In this document: in pieces, positions 31,858-41,461 of the stretch | Layout: the number at the start of each line of letters is the position of its first letter | How positions within the stretch are numbered: the stretch's first letter is position 1 | NCBI GenBank assembly: GCA_020650975.1 | Contig: JAIPMN010035200.1 | Span: 4,115 to 45,575, forward strand | DNA: 41,461 nt | Origin: Apostichopus californicus | Taxonomy: Eukaryota; Echinodermata; Holothuroidea; Aspidochirotida; Stichopodidae | Direction of reading: 5' to 3' | Program-made: the position numbers and the translations under genes | The notes under the pieces: generated by a model | Told to the model about the DNA's origin: nothing | Databases searched by the model: none | What the model saw: only the letters and a program-made list of their open reading frames with translations

Positions 31858-33472
31858 TAGGAGTCAGGTAGAAACCCCGACTAACTAAGGGTCACCACTT
31901 CTATCATTTTTAAAAGTTTTCCTCACTTTATCTTCACTGCAAGATAGTGTGCCAAATTCCCTTTTACTTCACAGTAAATATTCTTAGATAAAGCTGATCT
32001 ATTACACATCTAACAGTTGTCCATTTGTCACCTGTGCTTCAAGTGAGAATTTGAAGAATTTTTGCTGGTTTTCTTTTTTTAAAAGTTGAACTCAAATGTG
32101 TTTTAATGACATGCATGGGCTGGAATTGCATGCTGGGGCTCTTAATGGTTCGCCTTTAGTTGACATGTGTCATGACAGCCAATGAAAGTATGTAAAGGTC
32201 GTCGGTGTTACAACCACGCTGTCGCTTTTTGAAAACTTTCAAAAATAAATTTCTAGGAGTTCGGTAAACTGAAGTAAAGAATACGGCATTCACTTATCTG
32301 AAAAAGTATATTTATTGCAATGTTCTATGCTAATGTATTGAACAATGTATTATTTCATGTAATGTTAGTTGATAATTGGTTTAAAAAGCTGCGTTACGTT
32401 GAATTTGCATCAATCCTGCTAGACCATTTTCTGTCCCTAAGATACCGAATTAAACATTCTTGAAACAATTTAGCTGTTTTGTACTCTAGTACTAAACTCA
32501 CACAAAGAATGGTGAAACCAAAACAAAGAAAGAAAACTCAAGAGAAAAGTGTGCAAATGAGAATGAAAAAAAAAGATGTTAAATAACTAGCTATGAAAAG
32601 CAATCATCTGATTATAACCTCATCTTCTCTGTCATGTCAATGTTTTCAATAATAAGTCAAAATACTCTGACAGAGCAGCATGGGATACGTTTCATATCGA
32701 TTTAGGTCTTGCCTCAGCTTAGGTAGGGATGGAGCGGTCAAATAGTGAAATATTTTGAATGGAAGTGTCACATAATGTTTTCATTGTTTCTGTTTTCATA
32801 ATAAGTGTCGAAATAATAAACCATTGTTATTCAGGCAAATAGTAACTTTACTGTTTATAGTGCATTCCTGGAAAATGGTACATGATTTTCTAAGGTTAGT
32901 TTGGCTTAAAGAGTGAGTGCATTGAAATAATTAATTATCATTCAGGTGGAACCTCAAATGAACATATGACAAACTTGCTCAAGGAAATACCACAGGGTGC
33001 CTTTGATTGTAGTTGTTTCGGATGAGTAGGGGCTCCCTTAAAGTTTTGTTCATTATATTAAATTAAAGTATGGTATTTTCATCATGTATTTGGGGATGCA
33101 CCAATCTTGCCAGACAGGCATTTACATAGGCAGACTCCATTTTGATATTTGGTAGACTGTTTAATATCACCTTTAGTATATAGCAGATTGACCTCAAATT
33201 CGTGCGTCTCACTTTTCCGAAACACTCCAAGATCATTAAATCAAGTGTGCTGAAGATCCATATTCCTCTGCATGTCAATATTAATCTTTAATTCCATAAA
33301 GGTCACTTTTGCAACACATTTCAACTTTGTCATGGACAAATTGTATAATTATAGTTTTAAATTGTCTTGGTTGTTGTCCTATTGCTGCAATATATTTGAC
33401 CACTTGATCTTGGTGTAGTGGTTTCAGTAGCTCATATTCAAACTACATTCATAGATGTGAATCTATATATTA
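31858..33472 (+). repeat. 1.6-kb segmental duplication, copy 1
   Basis: It matches 39855-41461 almost base for base (by eye roughly 95-97%). The offset drifts only from 7997 to 7989. The match begins at TAGGAGTCAGGTAGAAACC and continues past 33063-33278, whose chance 71-codon - strand frame is also preserved in the second copy with two differences. It ends only because the window ends. It lies immediately upstream of HYR exon 33627, within the presumed preceding intron. The second copy therefore implies another HYR exon. Confidence 0.97.
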
Positions 33473-34322
33473 CATAACAATATCAATGCCTATCATCACC
33501 ACTGCAGTTCACTGGTGTAATTAAATGTCTTTTGGTAGAATTACATTGTGTTGCAAAATTAGAAAACTCACATTTTAAAGTTTTTCTCATTATCTCCCCC
33601 CCCCCCAACCCACATTTCCTCATCAGTTGACACTGTTCCACCAGTTATATCTGACTGTCCACCACAGCAGACTGTCACCGTTGAACTGGGACCAACGTCT
33701 GCACAAGTTGTATGGTTTCAACCCTCTGCAACTGATAATTCCGGAATAGCTACTCTGCAAACTCAGACACACAGTCCTGGAGATTCCTTCGTGATAGGAC
33801 AAACAACTGTGATGTATATATTTGTGGATCCGGCCGGCAACACAGCAACCTGTGAATGTTGTGTACTTGTTCAGATAGGTATGTACTTAATCAGATGATT
33901 TAGATTGCTAACATGTTTTTTTTTTATTTTATTTTTTTAGATTCTTCCTAGTTTATAGTTTTTTGAGAAAATTTGCATTATTACTATTGTGTTTTTTGTT
34001 TTCACCGTTTTTCAACTGAAATATGCTGACAAGGGAATTTTGTATCGAAACTGCTAACTCTACAGGAAATGTATTGATTATAGTAAGTCAATACAAAATG
34101 AAGCAACTGAACAGTATTCACAATTTGGGTTAATGATCCAATGACTCCTTCAGCTTTCCTTTGCCCTGATGCTGGTACTAATGTGTATCACTACAGAGAA
34201 ATGACGCCTTTAATATAATCTTCAGGTGCTATGCTTAACCAATGTTTTCAGATTGACCTGTGAATGCAAGCCTTATTATTTTGTTTATCTGTGCACCTCT
34301 TCACTTCACCAGTTTCTCTGGG
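33113..34322 (+). repeat. HYR-exon duplication unit, copy 1
   Basis: Exon 33627-33878 and its flanks match 34590-35422. Shared pieces are CATAGGCAGACTCCATTTTG (33126), TGTTGCAAAATTAGAAAACTC (about 33549), the exon, GACTCCTTCAGCTTTCCTTT (34142) and ATTGACCTGTGAATGCAAGC (34252). The unit spacing is about 1.15 kb around the exon and 1.48 kb at the left edge, because copy 2 lacks about 330 bp of left intron. Confidence 0.9.
33627..33878 (+). CDS. HYR (hyalin repeat) domain exon 1, + strand
   Basis: Acceptor CCTCATCAG|TT, preceded by a C11 tract, opens 252 bp that stay in frame to the donor CAGATAG|GTATGT, phase 1 on both sides. The peptide starts DTVPPVISDCPPQQTVTVEL. It contains VVWFQPSATDNSGIATLQT, HSPGDSFVIGQTTV and FVDPAGNTATC. 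These give the full HYR fold signature: PP.I..CP, W..PSATDNSG, HSPGD.F..G.TTV.Y...D.AGN...C. The last strand reads CECCVLVQI with two extra cysteines where CEF.V is usual, which is odd. Such domains sit in secreted or cell-surface adhesion proteins (hyalin, SVEP1-like). It is one of a pair with 34776-35027. Confidence 0.93.
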
Positions 34323-34589
34323 TAATAATCGGATAATCAAACGTAGGTTATATTACAGCAGCTTATCATTTACTATCTGTAAACATTGAGGCAGACTTGG
34401 GATTTTTTCTGCCATTACCAAGTATGCTCATCTACATCTCAAAAGATTTTAATGATATTATCATTGTGACGGACAACAATGCTGAATTACTTTCATTTTC
34501 AGTCAGTTTACTGACAATTCTTGCTACGTACTTTTATGTCACAATTTGTATGTGAAACAATATTTAGCCTGTCTCTTACTTAGTCATAG

Positions 34590-35422
34590 GATTTATTTAC
34601 ATAGGCAAACTCCATTTTGATATGTGGTAGACTGTTAGACTGTCTCACTTTTCCAAAACTTTATCTTATATAACCTCATTTGTTAATGTAGACTTGTGTT
34701 GCAAAAATTACAAAACTCACATTTTAAATTTTCTTTTCTTTTTCTCTCCCCCCCCCCTACCTCATTCCCGATCAGTTGATACTGTTCCACCAGTAATTTC
34801 AGACTGTCCATCACAGCAGACTATCTCAGTTGATCTGGGAATAACTGTTGCACAAGTTGTATGGTTTCAACCTTCCGCAACTGACAATTCAGGAATAGCT
34901 ACTCTGCAAACTAGGACACACAGTCCTGGAGATTCCTTCAGTTTAGGACAAACAACTGTGAGGTATATATTTGTGGATCCGGACAGCAACCCAGCCATCT
35001 GTGAATTCATTGTACTTGTTCAGACAGGTATGCACTTAATCACATGCTTTAGATTCTTCTAGTTTATGTTTTTCAAAACAATTTTGTTTTTTTTTCGCCG
35101 AATTTTTCAACTGAAAAGACTGACAAAGGGAGAAGAATTCTGTATCAAAACTGTGTACTCTACAGTTTATCTATTGAATATAGTAAGTAATACAGAATGA
35201 AGCAACCAAACAGTATTCACAAATTGGGGTAACGATCCAAAGACTCCTTCAGCTTCCCTTTGCCGGATGCTGGTCCTATTCTGTCTCACTACAGAGAAAT
35301 GACTCCTTTTTTATAATCTTCTGGTTCTATGTTTTACCAATGTTTTCAGATTGACCTGTGAATGCAAGCCTTATTACTTTTGTTAATCTGTGCACCTCGC
35401 CACTTTACCAGTTTGTCTGGGT
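34590..35422 (+). repeat. HYR-exon duplication unit, copy 2
   Basis: This is the partner of 33113-34322. It starts at TTTACATAGGCAAACTCCAT and runs through the exon to CAGTTTGTCTGGGT (35422). A deletion of about 330 bp removed part of the left intron relative to copy 1. Confidence 0.9.
34776..35027 (+). CDS. HYR (hyalin repeat) domain exon 2, + strand
   Basis: Acceptor CCCGATCAG|TT, again after a C10 tract, opens 252 bp to the donor CAGACAG|GTATGC, phase 1-1. The peptide starts DTVPPVISDCPSQQTISVDL. It continues VVWFQPSATDNSGIATLQTR, THSPGDSFSLGQTTV and FVDPDSNPAICEFIVLVQ. It has both HYR cysteines and the normal CEF.V end. It differs from exon 1 at 17 of 83 residues by eye, with an identical W..PSATDNSGIATLQT core. 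Equal length, same phase and homologous introns show recent tandem exon duplication. Splicing exon 1 to exon 2 gives a GTT (Val) junction and keeps the frame, so both can be read in one protein. Confidence 0.93.
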
Positions 35423-35875
35423 CTCTCTAACTGTGCATATCATCCACACTTAAGCTAGGGTACAGTCCTGTACTATGCACATTTTGCTGTTGCAATGTTC
35501 TACAAATTCACAATTCTCTACAAACGTGCACTTATGCACAATTTAACGTAGCAGAGCTGTCGTGCAGGTCAAACACACGTCAAAATTTTGCAACAAAATA
35601 GACAGCTAAGTTCTTAGTACCAGTGCATGCTATACATTTATTTTCAGGATTTAACTGTACTCTCTCTCTACAGGAAAGGCAATGATTTTAGTGCAGATGG
35701 GAATTAAAGCAACTGACTTCAATTGATTGATCCAATTTCTTTGCCGAAATGTTACAATATCATGTTTTACTAAAAGGTTTTGATCAGAGATCTGAAAAGT
35801 ACCTTTAAAGTAGAAAAAAATTGTCAATAAGTCATGCTTTGTCTGGAGTAAGATCATATTAACATATGATACACC
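35423..35875. other. Non-coding stretch, presumed intron
   Basis: No exon is recognised between the HYR duplication and the following minisatellites. Confidence 0.4.
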
Positions 35876-36210
35876 AGTTCATTACAAGCATCATGGTAGC
35901 ATTGATACCTCAACATTGATACTAATCATGAAGGACATGCAGGCATACCAAAACATGGCACAAGCTTGCAAAAGCATTGATAACTCAAAAATCATACTGA
36001 TCATTAAGGACATGCAAGCAAACCAAAACATGGAAATGTAAGTAAACCAGTACATGTATCAACATTGCAGTAACATTGATACCTCAAAAATAATGCTAGT
36101 ATCACCAGTACATTGAACAACATTGCAGTAACATTGATACCTCAAAAATAATGCTAGTATAATAAGAGATGTAGGTACACCAGTACATGAAACAACTTTG
36201 CAGTAGCATA
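35876..36210 (+). repeat. Diverged minisatellite with GCATTGATACCTCAA core
   Basis: Repeats of AGCATTGATACCTCAACATT, AGCATTGATAACTCAAAAAT and ACATTGATACCTCAAAAATA occur near 35899, 35974, 36072 and 36131. They are linked by ACCAGTACATG and GGACATGCA motifs. Spacing is about 60-100 bp. Confidence 0.85.
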
Positions 36211-36264
36211 TGACTACTGAAAGATGACACTAGTCTCCAAGAATAATTGGTTACACTAGTTTTT

Positions 36265-36658
36265 GTATCCATTCTCATTGTTTGTGGGAAATGTTAAGGT
36301 AAAAAAGGCGGGCTTTTCAGAATACATTTTGGTGTAATATATACGTTGTATTTTCAATGGGGTGGTTGTACTCAAAATATATTTGAAAGTGTGTATAGTT
36401 TGACCACCGCCTTCCCCCCCCCCCCAAGTCCTACTGTGCTAAGAATTTAAGAGGAAACAAATACCACTTGAATCACTACTGAAAGCGTTTAAGTTATTGC
36501 AGTGGGAAAATGTTCAATGTGGTAAATGACATCGTTTCAAGCAGTGTAGGTGTATATGCACAGGGGCTTGTGCTAAGGAATTGATATGTATCTGGGAGAT
36601 TTATTACGTGTTGGTACTTTACTACTGTGACTGTTACACAGAGATTTATTAGAAAATC
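36265..36658 (+). repeat. Duplicated block 'a', copy 2
   Basis: This is the partner of 30262-30675. It contains a C12 tract (36414-36425) where copy 1 has an interrupted C-rich run. Confidence 0.9.
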
Positions 36659-36659
36659 A

Positions 36660-37110
36660 TGTCATATGTATCTTTAATGTCATAGTTACCACAGGTTTGT
36701 TTGCTAGATGTCTTTAGTATGAACCTATCTAGATGTATCTTTAATGTCACATGTCATATGTCAGATGTATCTTTAATTTCATAGTTACCACAGGTTTGTC
36801 TGCTAAATGTAGTTTGAGCCTATCTAGATGTATCTTAAATGTCAGATGCCATATGTCAGATGTATCTTTAATGTCATAGTAACCACAGGTTTGTCTGCTA
36901 GATGTCTTTAGTTTGAACCTATCTAAATGTATCTTAAATGTCGTAATGTCATAGTGTCAACAGGTTATCTGCTTAATGTCTTAAGTCTGAACCTTTCTAG
37001 ATTTATTTAAAAATGTCATATGTCAGATGTCATGTCAGATGTATCTTTAATTTCATAGTAACAACAGGCTTGTATGCTAAATTTCTTCAGTCTGAACCCC
37101 ATTTGACTTT
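36660..37110 (+). repeat. About 105-bp minisatellite, 4-5 copies
   Basis: Units contain AGATGTATCTTTAATGTCAT, AGT.ACCACAGGTTTGTCTGC, TA.ATGTCTTTAGT and TGAACCTATCTAGATG. They recur from 36663 to about 37097. Shorter ATGTCATATGTCAGATGT sub-repeats vary in number between units. Confidence 0.88.
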
Positions 37111-37119
37111 AAACATAGG

Positions 37120-38270
37120 TAAATAATTTATCTAGTATCGCAAAGTCAAATACTATGCAGAATGGTCATGTTGCTACAAAAATGTGGAGATGCATAAATT
37201 ATATTTGTGCACAGGACCGTATCAATTTCAGTATTTTATGAGAAATAACAATCCTAAGCCTCAAAACTGCTATAATAGAATCTAAGCAATCTGAACATTA
37301 AATTTATACCCAGAACATGGTTGTTAAAAATTTTACCATGTAAGTGCTTCATTATTCCTGGAAACAGATCATTGAGCAAAGTAGTCTCTCTTTTGTAAGA
37401 TTTTTCTACAAGAGCAACCTGTTTCTTTCCCATTTGTTGTTTAGTTATCCTTGAGATGGGATTATATTACACTGTTTGCTTTGATATCCATGTCACATTA
37501 TGTCTAAGTTGTATCAAACTGCAGAATTTATTTTCTGTCAGCATTATTCCCATTTCATAGATAAACAATTACACATTACAACAACAATTTTTTTTAAACT
37601 CAACTGCTATTGTGATGTCACTCACTCTTTCTCTTGACGTAGTAATCACAAGTAAGTTTCCTAGTGTACACTGATGAGAACAACACTTGTCACTTTCAAT
37701 GCCTAGGAGAGTACCCAAATCAATTATGTAAAAGTGCAGAAAATAATTATGCTTATGGTGAAATAATTTATCTCAATTTAAATGTCTCATAAGGGTACAT
37801 GAACCATTTTGACTTTTATCAAGAATGATAGGAAAGACAAACTACTGATAATGGAAGCAATTCTCCACTTTCATTGATTTATGAAAGATTTCAGCCTAAA
37901 TAAAATGTGAAGTTTGTTCCATCTATAGAACAGGAGGTCCTGTTGGTATTGCATATTGGTGGAATAACTTAGTGAATTATCTATACATCTTTCTGTCTAT
38001 TTGTCTGTCTGTCTATGAATGCTTGATACAAGGATATTTTTAAAGATATTTGCTGGTTGTCGCTCGGACAAGCAGATCTTACTTTTCGATTGTCCGAGCA
38101 GCAAATTTGGTTTTCAGAAAATATATATGTACCAACAAAGAATAACAAAGATATCATAGTAGAGAATGATTTCAAATGGTATTTTGTAACTTATCTCTGA
38201 CAACATGTAATCTTTTTGATAAGTTCCTATTTATGTTCTTTCTTGTAACAGTTGGCAGAATATCTCAGAG
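37120..38270. other. Non-coding stretch with a small perfect hairpin
   Basis: No exon is recognised. A (TCTG)n-like run lies near 37992-38013. A perfect 10-bp inverted repeat, GCTCGGACAA (38062-38071) and TTGTCCGAGC (38090-38099), encloses 18 nt. Confidence 0.5.
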
Positions 38271-38283
38271 TATTTTATTTCAG

Positions 38284-38459
38284 AGGACAGTAGACGGCCA
38301 GAGATTGACCAATGTACAAATGAATTCAGTGCAAAAATAGAGTTGGGTAGAACATCAACTGAAGGGCTTTATGTTGGACCATCTGCTATCGATAACTCTA
38401 TTGCACTGATTTACGCAGACTCAAACGTGTCACGAATGTTATTTTATTTTAAAATCTAA
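38284..38459 (+). pseudogene. Shortened HYR exon, + strand
   Basis: After acceptor TTTATTTCAG|AG the frame reads DSRRPEIDQCTNEFSAKIEL, then GRTSTEGLYVGPSAIDNSIA and LIYADSNVSRM, and hits TAA at 38457-38459. The start (D..PPEI..C), ELGRTSTE.LYVGPSA.DNS and the splice phase are those of a HYR exon. The proline pair is broken (RP), the CP is CT, and the second half of the domain with its second cysteine is missing. No good donor follows, although GTGTCA at 38427 is donor-like. It is either a dead exon or, less likely, a terminal exon giving a truncated protein. Confidence 0.72.
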
Positions 38460-39140
38460 ATCAAATGTTGCATTCTGAGGTATATTGATACCATAATTTA
38501 GGTCTATATTAGTAGCTTTAAATGGAAGGTTCTGGTAATAAATAATAATAAAATCAAAAATCCCCTTACTTCATTAGTTATGGGCCTGAACCTTATGCAA
38601 ATTAACAGGGAGGGTAGTTGTTGCCTGGGGCCATTGAAGCAGTCTCCTATGAAGGTTTTTGGGGGTTTCTAGAAATCTGTCAAATGGTCCGATCTGAAGC
38701 ATATTTAATCCAGAAATTAGGCCTATAAGTATCTGTATGTACAAGGTTGTGCTAATATACTTTGTGTGAGCTTGAAAATGGTGGGGAGGGGAGGGGGTTA
38801 GAACTATTTTATTTATCAAATTCTTACCTGGCTGAACGGAGAAATCCCTTGACTGAATCATTTCCCCCACCTGATGGTCTAAGGTGGGAGGCCATGGCAC
38901 CCAGTCCCTGTTCCCCTCCTTTTGTCAAAGCAACTGATCCTGACATACTACAGTGTTTTGTTTTACTGTGGTCTTGATGTCAAACCACTATGACAATTCT
39001 CCTTGTTTGATTTGAAGAGTGATTTGACAAGTCTAATCAGTCCTGTTTGTGGTAACCCCTAGCTTTATCTTCATCATTCTCTATATAGCTATTTCTCAGT
39101 ACATATTACTGTGTACAGAGTCAATTACTTTTTCAAGTTG
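38460..39140. other. Non-coding stretch
   Basis: No exon is recognised; frames at 38574-38977 on both strands show no domain. Confidence 0.35.
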
Positions 39141-39149
39141 GGTGAAGTT

Positions 39150-39852
39150 CAGATATAGTCATTCTTACCACTAATTTTCTCCATTAAATTCAAAGAATTA
39201 GATTTTTTCATCTTCCATGTAGGAGTTCCTTTCAATTCCAGCTTGTTTCTTTCTTAGCCTTGTCCATTTCACCCTTGATTCAATCAGTGACCCCATGACT
39301 CAGTGCTTTGTCTATGATCAACAATACAGTTTTGGCTCTCAAATTCCTGAACTGGTTTAGGTTCCTTTATCTTGCATTTCAGTTTGTCAGTATTTCCTTT
39401 TCTCTCAAGACCTTCTTTGATAGATGTTGACGTTCATCAGTTCATGAACTCCAAGTCTGCTTTGAATAGTTCTGCTTTGATAGCATCAATTTTCCAGTCA
39501 TTTTCCAATCTTTCAGTTGTTTAATGACAATCTTTCTTTCAGTTCTGTTTTGTTCCCCAATTCAGTTTTTACTATTGCATGGTACTTTGTTTCTGTCTTC
39601 ATCCGGGGAGCCTGGCTTGATTCTACCATGGTTATTACTGTACTTCTTTGAAATGCTCTGTCCATCTTTGCAATGTCTCTCCTTTGTCATCATTTAGAGT
39701 CAAATTTATCTTTGATAGCCATGCTTTGTCTTGGCGGCTTTTTGCATAAGGTCACTAAGTCTACACATCCATCCTACAGTGTGCATGTTGGTCATTCTTT
39801 GTTGTTTGACTACATTTCTTCCCGCAACCAAAGAGTAAGATGTGGATGTCTG
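39150..39852 (-). mobile_element. RTE-like LINE fragment, - strand
   Basis: On the - strand near 39695-39648 the frame reads GETLQRWTEHFKEVQ. Near 39490-39440 it reads AIKAELFKADLEF, and near 39272-39200 it reads WTRLRKKQAGIERNSYMEDE. These are successive signatures before and within the reverse transcriptase of RTE-like LINEs (RWTEHF, PAELLKAD, LR..QAGFR.GRSC.DQI). They lie in different frames with stops, so it is a dead internal fragment. It abuts the second copy of the 1.6-kb duplication at 39855. The 39388-39850 part is the same segment found, interrupted, at 25605-28610. Confidence 0.82.
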
Positions 39853-39854
39853 AG

Positions 39855-41461
39855 TAGGAGTCAGGTAGAAACCCCGACTAACTAAGGGTCACCACTTCTA
39901 TCATTTTTAAAAGTTTTCCTCACTTTATCTTCACTGCAAGATAATGTGCCAAATTCCCTTTGACTTCACAGCAAATATTCTTAGATAAAGCTGATTTATT
40001 ACACATCTAACAGTTGTCCATATGTCACCTGTGCTTCAAGTGAGAATTTGAAGAATGTTTGCTGGTTTTCTTTTTTTAAAAGTTGAACTCAAATGTGTTT
40101 TAATGACATGCATGGGCTGGAATTGCATGCTGAGGCTCTTAATGATTCGCCTTTAGTTGACATGTGTCATGACAGCCAATGAAAGTATGTAAAGGTCGTC
40201 GGTGTTACAACCAAGCTGTCAATTTTTGAAAACTTTCAAAAATAAATTTCTAGGAGTTCGGTAAACTGAAGTAAAGGATACGGCATTCACTTATCTGAAA
40301 AAGTATATTTATTGCAATGTTCTATGCTAATGTATTGAACAATGTATTATTTCATGTAATGTTAGTTGATAATTGGTCTAAAAAGCTGCGTTACGTTGAA
40401 TTTGCATCAATCCTGCTAGACCACTTTCTGTCCTTTAGATATCGAATTTAACATTCTTGAAACAATTTAGTTTTTTTTTTACTCTAGTTGACTCAATTCA
40501 CACAAAGAATGGTGAAACCAAAACAAAGAAAGAAAACTCTAGAGCAAAATGTGCAATTGAGAATGGAAGAAAAAGATGTTAAATAACTAGCTATGAAAAG
40601 TAATCATCTGATTATAACCTCATCCTCTCTGTTTTGTCAATGTTTTCAATAAGAAGTCAAAATACTCTGACAGAACAGCATAGGATAGGTTTCATATCGA
40701 TTTGGGTCTTGCCTCAGCTTAGGTAGAGATCGAGCGGTCAAGTAGTGAAATATTTTGAATGGAAGTGTCACATAATGTTTTCATTGTTTCTGTTTTCATA
40801 ATAAGTGTCGAAATAATAAACCATTGTTTTTCAGGCAAATAGTACCTTTACTCTTTAAAGTGCATTCCTGTAAAATGGTACATTATTTTCTAAGGTTAGT
40901 TTGGCTTAAAGAGTGAGTGCATTGAAATAATTAATTATCATTCAGGTGGAACCTCAAATGAAAATATGACAAACTTGCTCAAGGAAATACCACAGGGTGC
41001 CTTTGATTGTAGTTGTTTCAGACGAGTAGGGGCTCCCTTAAAGTTTGTGCATTATATGAGATTAAAGTATGGTATTTTCATCATGTAGATGGGGATGCAC
41101 CAATCTTGCCAGACAGGCATTTGCATAGGCAGACTCCATTTTGATATTTGGTAGACTGTTTAATATCACCTTTAGTATATAGCAGATTGACCTCAAATTC
41201 GTGCGTCTCACTTTTCCGAAACACTCCAAGATCATTAAATCAAGTGTGCTGAAGATCCATATTCCTCTGCATGTCAATATTAATCTTTAATTCCATAAAG
41301 GTCACTTTTGCAACACATTTCAACTTTGCCATTGACAAATTGTATAATTATAGTCTTGGTTGTTGTCCTATTGCTGCAATATATTTGACCACTTGATCTT
41401 GGTGTAGTGGTTTCAGTAGCTCATATTCAAACTACATTCATAGATGTGAATCTATATATTA
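39855..41461 (+). repeat. 1.6-kb segmental duplication, copy 2
   Basis: This is the partner of 31858-33472, running to the window edge. In copy 1 a HYR exon begins 155 bp after the equivalent of 41461, so a further HYR exon is expected at about 155 bp beyond the window. Differences from copy 1 are scattered single bases and a few short indels. Confidence 0.97.

Noticed and set aside
33063-33278. 71-codon - strand frame conserved at 41062-41277
   Set aside because: Its conservation is explained by the recent 1.6-kb DNA duplication, and it has no recognisable domain.
38062-38099. MicroRNA precursor at the 10-bp perfect hairpin
   Set aside because: The stem is too short for a pre-miRNA, although it is a clean inverted repeat.

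Overview
This window looks like a piece of an AT-rich, intron-rich deuterostome invertebrate genome, most likely an echinoderm and possibly a sea cucumber. The basis is several single-exon HYR (hyalin repeat) modules, an EGF-like module with phase 1-1 introns, and a dense mix of LINE, Penelope-like, Ty3/gypsy and SINE-like debris. The species is inference. No complete gene is visible. Coding sequence is limited to small exons separated by kilobases of repeat-rich intron or intergenic DNA. A 10-base N run at 17062-17071 is an assembly gap.

Layout on the + strand. A LINE 3' end opens the window (115-293). Two paralogous first coding exons follow, each encoding a signal peptide and ending in a phase 1 donor: exon A at 5777-5861 and exon B at 16078-16192. 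Both lie downstream of a shared promoter-like block with a TCACGTGA palindrome. The A copy carries a 169-bp tandem duplication in its 5' region. An EGF-like exon (10900-10992) lies between them. Two HYR exons of exactly 252 bp (33627-33878 and 34776-35027) sit in a local duplication, and a shortened HYR exon lies at 38284-38459. All joinable exons use phase 1 junctions, so a secreted or matrix hyalin-like mosaic protein family is the natural reading. On the - strand a 234-bp HYR exon (19972-20205) is preceded by half of another (20238-20320), which suggests a separate gene or an inverted segment.

Repeats dominate the rest. A 36-bp minisatellite lies at 9190-9550. A degraded Ty3/gypsy pol fossil lies at about 13290-14735. 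A near-perfect 61-bp-arm palindrome (16301-16437) sits just inside intron 1 of gene B. A Penelope-like GIY-YIG fragment lies at 17280-17781. An array of a roughly 110-150 bp repeat (20940-22745) has been hit by two LINEs. A tRNA-derived SINE lies near 24440-24700. A 2.5-kb non-autonomous DNA transposon (25707-28218), with long inverted ends and an internal array of 200-bp units carrying TGACGTCA sites, sits inside a LINE fragment.

The right third shows duplication on two scales. The HYR exon and its flanks are duplicated about 1.15 kb apart. A 1.6-kb block upstream of HYR (31858-33472) recurs about 8.0 kb later (39855-41461) and runs off the window edge, predicting one more HYR exon just outside. 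The window therefore appears to capture active expansion of a modular extracellular gene by segmental duplication in a transposon-rich setting.
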